Assembly (NCBI GenBank): GCA_030653405.1
Contig: JAURZO010000195.1
Coordinates: 1-8,588, forward strand
Reading direction: 5' to 3'
DNA: 8,588 nt
Source: Zwartia sp.
GTDB taxonomy: Bacteria; Pseudomonadota; Gammaproteobacteria; Burkholderiales; Burkholderiaceae_B
Part shown: positions 7,084 to 8,588 of the stretch, piece by piece
Layout: each line of letters starts with the position of its first letter
How positions within the stretch are numbered: position 1 is the stretch's first letter
Notes under the pieces: generated by a model
The model's input: the letters and a program-made list of their open reading frames with translations, nothing else
Told to the model about the DNA's origin: nothing
The model's database searches: none
Made by a program: the position numbers and the translations under genes

Positions 7084-8364
7084 ATGAAAAAAATAACCAT
7101 AGCAGTAGTGACAGTAGCCATGTTAGTTGTTGCAACATGGCTTGGCGCGAGTTTTTATTCCGCACGCATTTCTGGAAACTATGTCACATCGCTTCCAGAA
7201 ATGTATCAACAACAAGATTTTATTCACATTAAAACAATTGAGCATCAACAATCTGCCTTTTCATCTGAAGGCAAGTTTGAATTGCGGATGCCTAATGTTT
7301 TTGCGATGAGTGAAGAAGGTCAGGGCGCTTTGGGATTCGTCGTTCAGTACTCGATATCGAATCTTCTACTCCCAAAGTCCGCCGGTCGTGTGACTTGGCA
7401 ACTGATCGGAGATGATGCGATTGACACCAGACTGACAAAATTATTCGGTCAAGGTGCTGCGATGCACGGTCATGGCATCATTCAGTACGATGGCAAGAGA
7501 CGCTCGAGCGTTGAGTTGGCAGAACTGGTGCTAAAGGATGGAGATGCTTTTGTGCAAATGACACCCGTCAAGGGCAACCTCGATTGGGATAATTTAGCGC
7601 TGCATTTGCAGCTCAAAACGGATCGATTAAATGCGCGCGCAGAGGGCAGTGCACTCGATTGGCAGGGTATTGCGCTTGATGTAAATCTTTCTGATCGTAT
7701 GCAGGGTCTGGGCGTCTACACCATGAGTGCTGACAAAGGCTCAAGCGATGGGTCGAGTTTTGAAAAAATGACACTCATTAAAAATGTGAGTCTGTCTAAT
7801 GACAGATTAAATGTTTCGATCGCACAGACCATCAAGAGTTACGTTTTTGATCAATACAGACTGAACGATATTGACCAGTCCTTTAGGCTCAACAATATGG
7901 ACTTTCAAAGCGTACAAACGATTTCGTCGATTCTTCGCGATGCCAAAGACCTGCGCAACATGACATTAGACGAGCGGACTAAACTGACGACAGCTGTTCG
8001 TCAATTGATAGATCAAGGGTTTTCAGTGGCTTTGCCTAAAATCGCTGCAAAAATGGACAGCGGCTCAATCGAAGGTGAGGCTAAAGTTGAAATCCTGAAA
8101 TCCGAAGGTTCGGTTGGTCGCGCATTTTCGACAGCCCAGCGGGTAAATGCGACAGGTCAGCTTCAGCTTAAAGGTCGGGTATTAGATCCAGCTCAGACAA
8201 CGACGGCAGTATTGCTCGGCTTGGCCATCCCGACGCCCGATGGTCTAAAAAGCGCTTTTGACTTTTCAGAAGGCGTGATCAAAATCAATGGAAGGGCATT
8301 TGATATCAAAGAGTATCTGACATACTCAGATAACGTGATTAATAGTCTTTTAGCACCGCAATAG
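7084..8364 (+). CDS. DUF945/YdgA-like membrane-anchored protein of unknown function
   Basis: A 426-residue protein. A lysine-rich start followed by one hydrophobic helix (about 5-24, ITIAVVTVAMLVVATWLGAS) predicts an uncleaved inner-membrane anchor or signal-like segment, with the rest in the periplasm. The body is a long series of alternating hydrophilic strands with no enzyme motif I recognise. Layout and fragments fit the DUF945 (YdgA-like) family: a single N-terminal helix, an early phrase resembling E. coli YdgA's FSS motif (SAFSSEGKFEL, 57-67), a GNLDW segment (164-168) and a C-terminal repeat-like region (GQLQLKGRVLD, 358-368). That assignment is by impression, not by search. The function of the family is not established; an envelope role is inference. 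A weak GGA (7073-7075) precedes the ATG by eight bases. By eye the coding sequence looks slightly more AT-rich than its neighbours. It is last in the plus-strand block. Confidence 0.7.
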   Translation: MKKITIAVVTVAMLVVATWLGASFYSARISGNYVTSLPEMYQQQDFIHIKTIEHQQSAFSSEGKFELRMPNVFAMSEEGQGALGFVVQYSISNLLLPKSAGRVTWQLIGDDAIDTRLTKLFGQGAAMHGHGIIQYDGKRRSSVELAELVLKDGDAFVQMTPVKGNLDWDNLALHLQLKTDRLNARAEGSALDWQGIALDVNLSDRMQGLGVYTMSADKGSSDGSSFEKMTLIKNVSLSNDRLNVSIAQTIKSYVFDQYRLNDIDQSFRLNNMDFQSVQTISSILRDAKDLRNMTLDERTKLTTAVRQLIDQGFSVALPKIAAKMDSGSIEGEAKVEILKSEGSVGRAFSTAQRVNATGQLQLKGRVLDPAQTTTAVLLGLAIPTPDGLKSAFDFSEGVIKINGRAFDIKEYLTYSDNVINSLLAPQ

Positions 8365-8399
8365 GCCGGGTGCTTGATAAGCACTGAGGGGCGTTTTTT
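8365..8399 (+). terminator. Probable rho-independent terminator after the DUF945-like gene
   Basis: Directly after the stop codon, GTGCTT-GAT-AAGCAC (8370-8384) forms a perfect six-pair hairpin with a three-base loop. GCC (8365-8367) can also pair with GGC (8390-8392) across a small internal loop. One base later a run of six T residues (8394-8399) follows. This is a reasonable intrinsic terminator for the ridA-to-DUF945 block, though the internal loop makes it imperfect. Confidence 0.45.
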
Positions 8400-8416
8400 A
8401 GTGATCAACGCCCCTC
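8386..8416. repeat. 10-bp perfect inverted repeat in the convergent intergenic region
   Basis: GAGGGGCGTT (8386-8395) and AACGCCCCTC (8407-8416) are exact reverse complements around an 11-base loop. The GC-rich stem should be stable in RNA from either strand. Neither strand has a T-run after it, so it is not a textbook terminator. It overlaps the T-run of the preceding terminator candidate, so the two folds compete in part. Confidence 0.75.
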
Positions 8417-8429
8417 GGTTAATGCAGTC

Positions 8430-8459
8430 TGATCAGTGAAAGACGAAGCTCACTGATCA
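8430..8459. repeat. Second 10-bp perfect inverted repeat
   Basis: TGATCAGTGA (8430-8439) and TCACTGATCA (8450-8459) are exact reverse complements around a ten-base loop. The hexamer TGATCA occurs three times nearby (8402-8407, 8430-8435, 8454-8459), and GTGATCA at 8401-8407 can also pair with TGATCAC at 8454-8460, giving an alternative long-range fold. It could be a transcription end or RNA-stability element between the convergent genes. Confidence 0.7.
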
Positions 8460-8482
8460 CAACAACCTGTCTTTCAGACAGG
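8460..8482 (-). terminator. Possible terminator of the minus-strand DUF35 gene, overlapping its stop codon
   Basis: CCTGTCT (8466-8472) and AGACAGG (8476-8482) form a seven-pair hairpin with a three-base loop. On the minus strand it is followed by TTGTTGTG, a broken T-rich tail. The stop codon of the minus-strand gene (8474-8476) falls in and beside the loop, so the stem includes the last two sense codons. The weak tail keeps this tentative. Confidence 0.4.
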
Positions 8483-8588
8483 CGTAAACATCGGAACTGG
8501 CGGACCATCTGCGGTCGTTGGTTTAAAGACCAACTTCACCTTTTGGCCGATCTTAAGTGCCGCGAGATCGCAATCCACGATTTGTGTC
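8474..8588 (-). CDS. DUF35 (zinc-ribbon/OB-fold) family protein, C-terminal end
   Basis: The minus strand is open from the window edge to a TGA at 8474-8476 and encodes 37 residues. It runs TQIVDCDLAALKIGQKV, then KLVFKP, and ends DGPPVPMFTPV. The 'IGxxVxLVFKP...PVPMFTP' ending is typical of the OB-fold half of DUF35 proteins. These have an N-terminal four-cysteine zinc ribbon and usually sit beside thiolase-like or acyl-CoA genes as their partners. Only the end of the OB-fold is in the window, so the zinc ribbon, the start and the neighbours cannot be checked. It is convergent with the DUF945-like gene. Confidence 0.65.
   Translation of the reverse strand, partial: TQIVDCDLAALKIGQKVKLVFKPTTADGPPVPMFTPV

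Overview
The window is an ordinary, gene-dense bacterial chromosome segment. Gene content, gene order and protein sequences fit a betaproteobacterium, most likely Burkholderiales and perhaps Alcaligenaceae-like. This placement rests on recognising family-typical sequences (NtrBC, OxyR of the MTLTELKYIV type, the recG-oxyR-ubiA-proC neighbourhood), not on a database search. I see no mobile element, CRISPR array, tRNA, rRNA or phage gene.

Layout: 1-216 holds the 3' end of the nitrogen sensor kinase gene ntrB. It overlaps by four bases (ATGA) the full-length response regulator gene ntrC (213-1694). An AT-rich gap (1695-1815) probably carries the promoter for the next block. Six same-strand genes then follow with short gaps: ridA (1816-2202), recG (2230-4344), oxyR (4376-5326), ubiA (about 5329-6183, inferred TTG start), proC (6202-7035) and a DUF945/YdgA-like membrane-anchored protein gene (7084-8364). 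The spacings are 27, 31, 2, 18 and 48 bases, so co-transcription is plausible. The block ends in a hairpin-rich convergent intergenic region (8365-8473). Beyond it lies the 3' end of an opposite-strand gene whose last 37 codons look like the OB-fold of a DUF35 protein.

How the genes relate: NtrB/NtrC form a two-component system for sigma-54-dependent nitrogen control. The downstream block mixes housekeeping and stress functions: RidA detoxifies reactive enamine/imine intermediates, RecG remodels stalled replication forks, OxyR senses peroxide, UbiA makes a membrane quinone precursor, and ProC makes proline. OxyR keeps both redox cysteines (C199, C208) at the E. coli positions, so it is very likely a true peroxide sensor. 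The recG-oxyR adjacency echoes the known oxyR-recG operon of Pseudomonas aeruginosa.

I did not find a novel system. The points worth a second look are a consensus-quality sigma-54 promoter match inside ntrC, the non-ATG ubiA start tucked behind oxyR, a charged insertion in the RecG helicase core, the stacked inverted repeats between the convergent genes, and the uncharacterised DUF945 protein.
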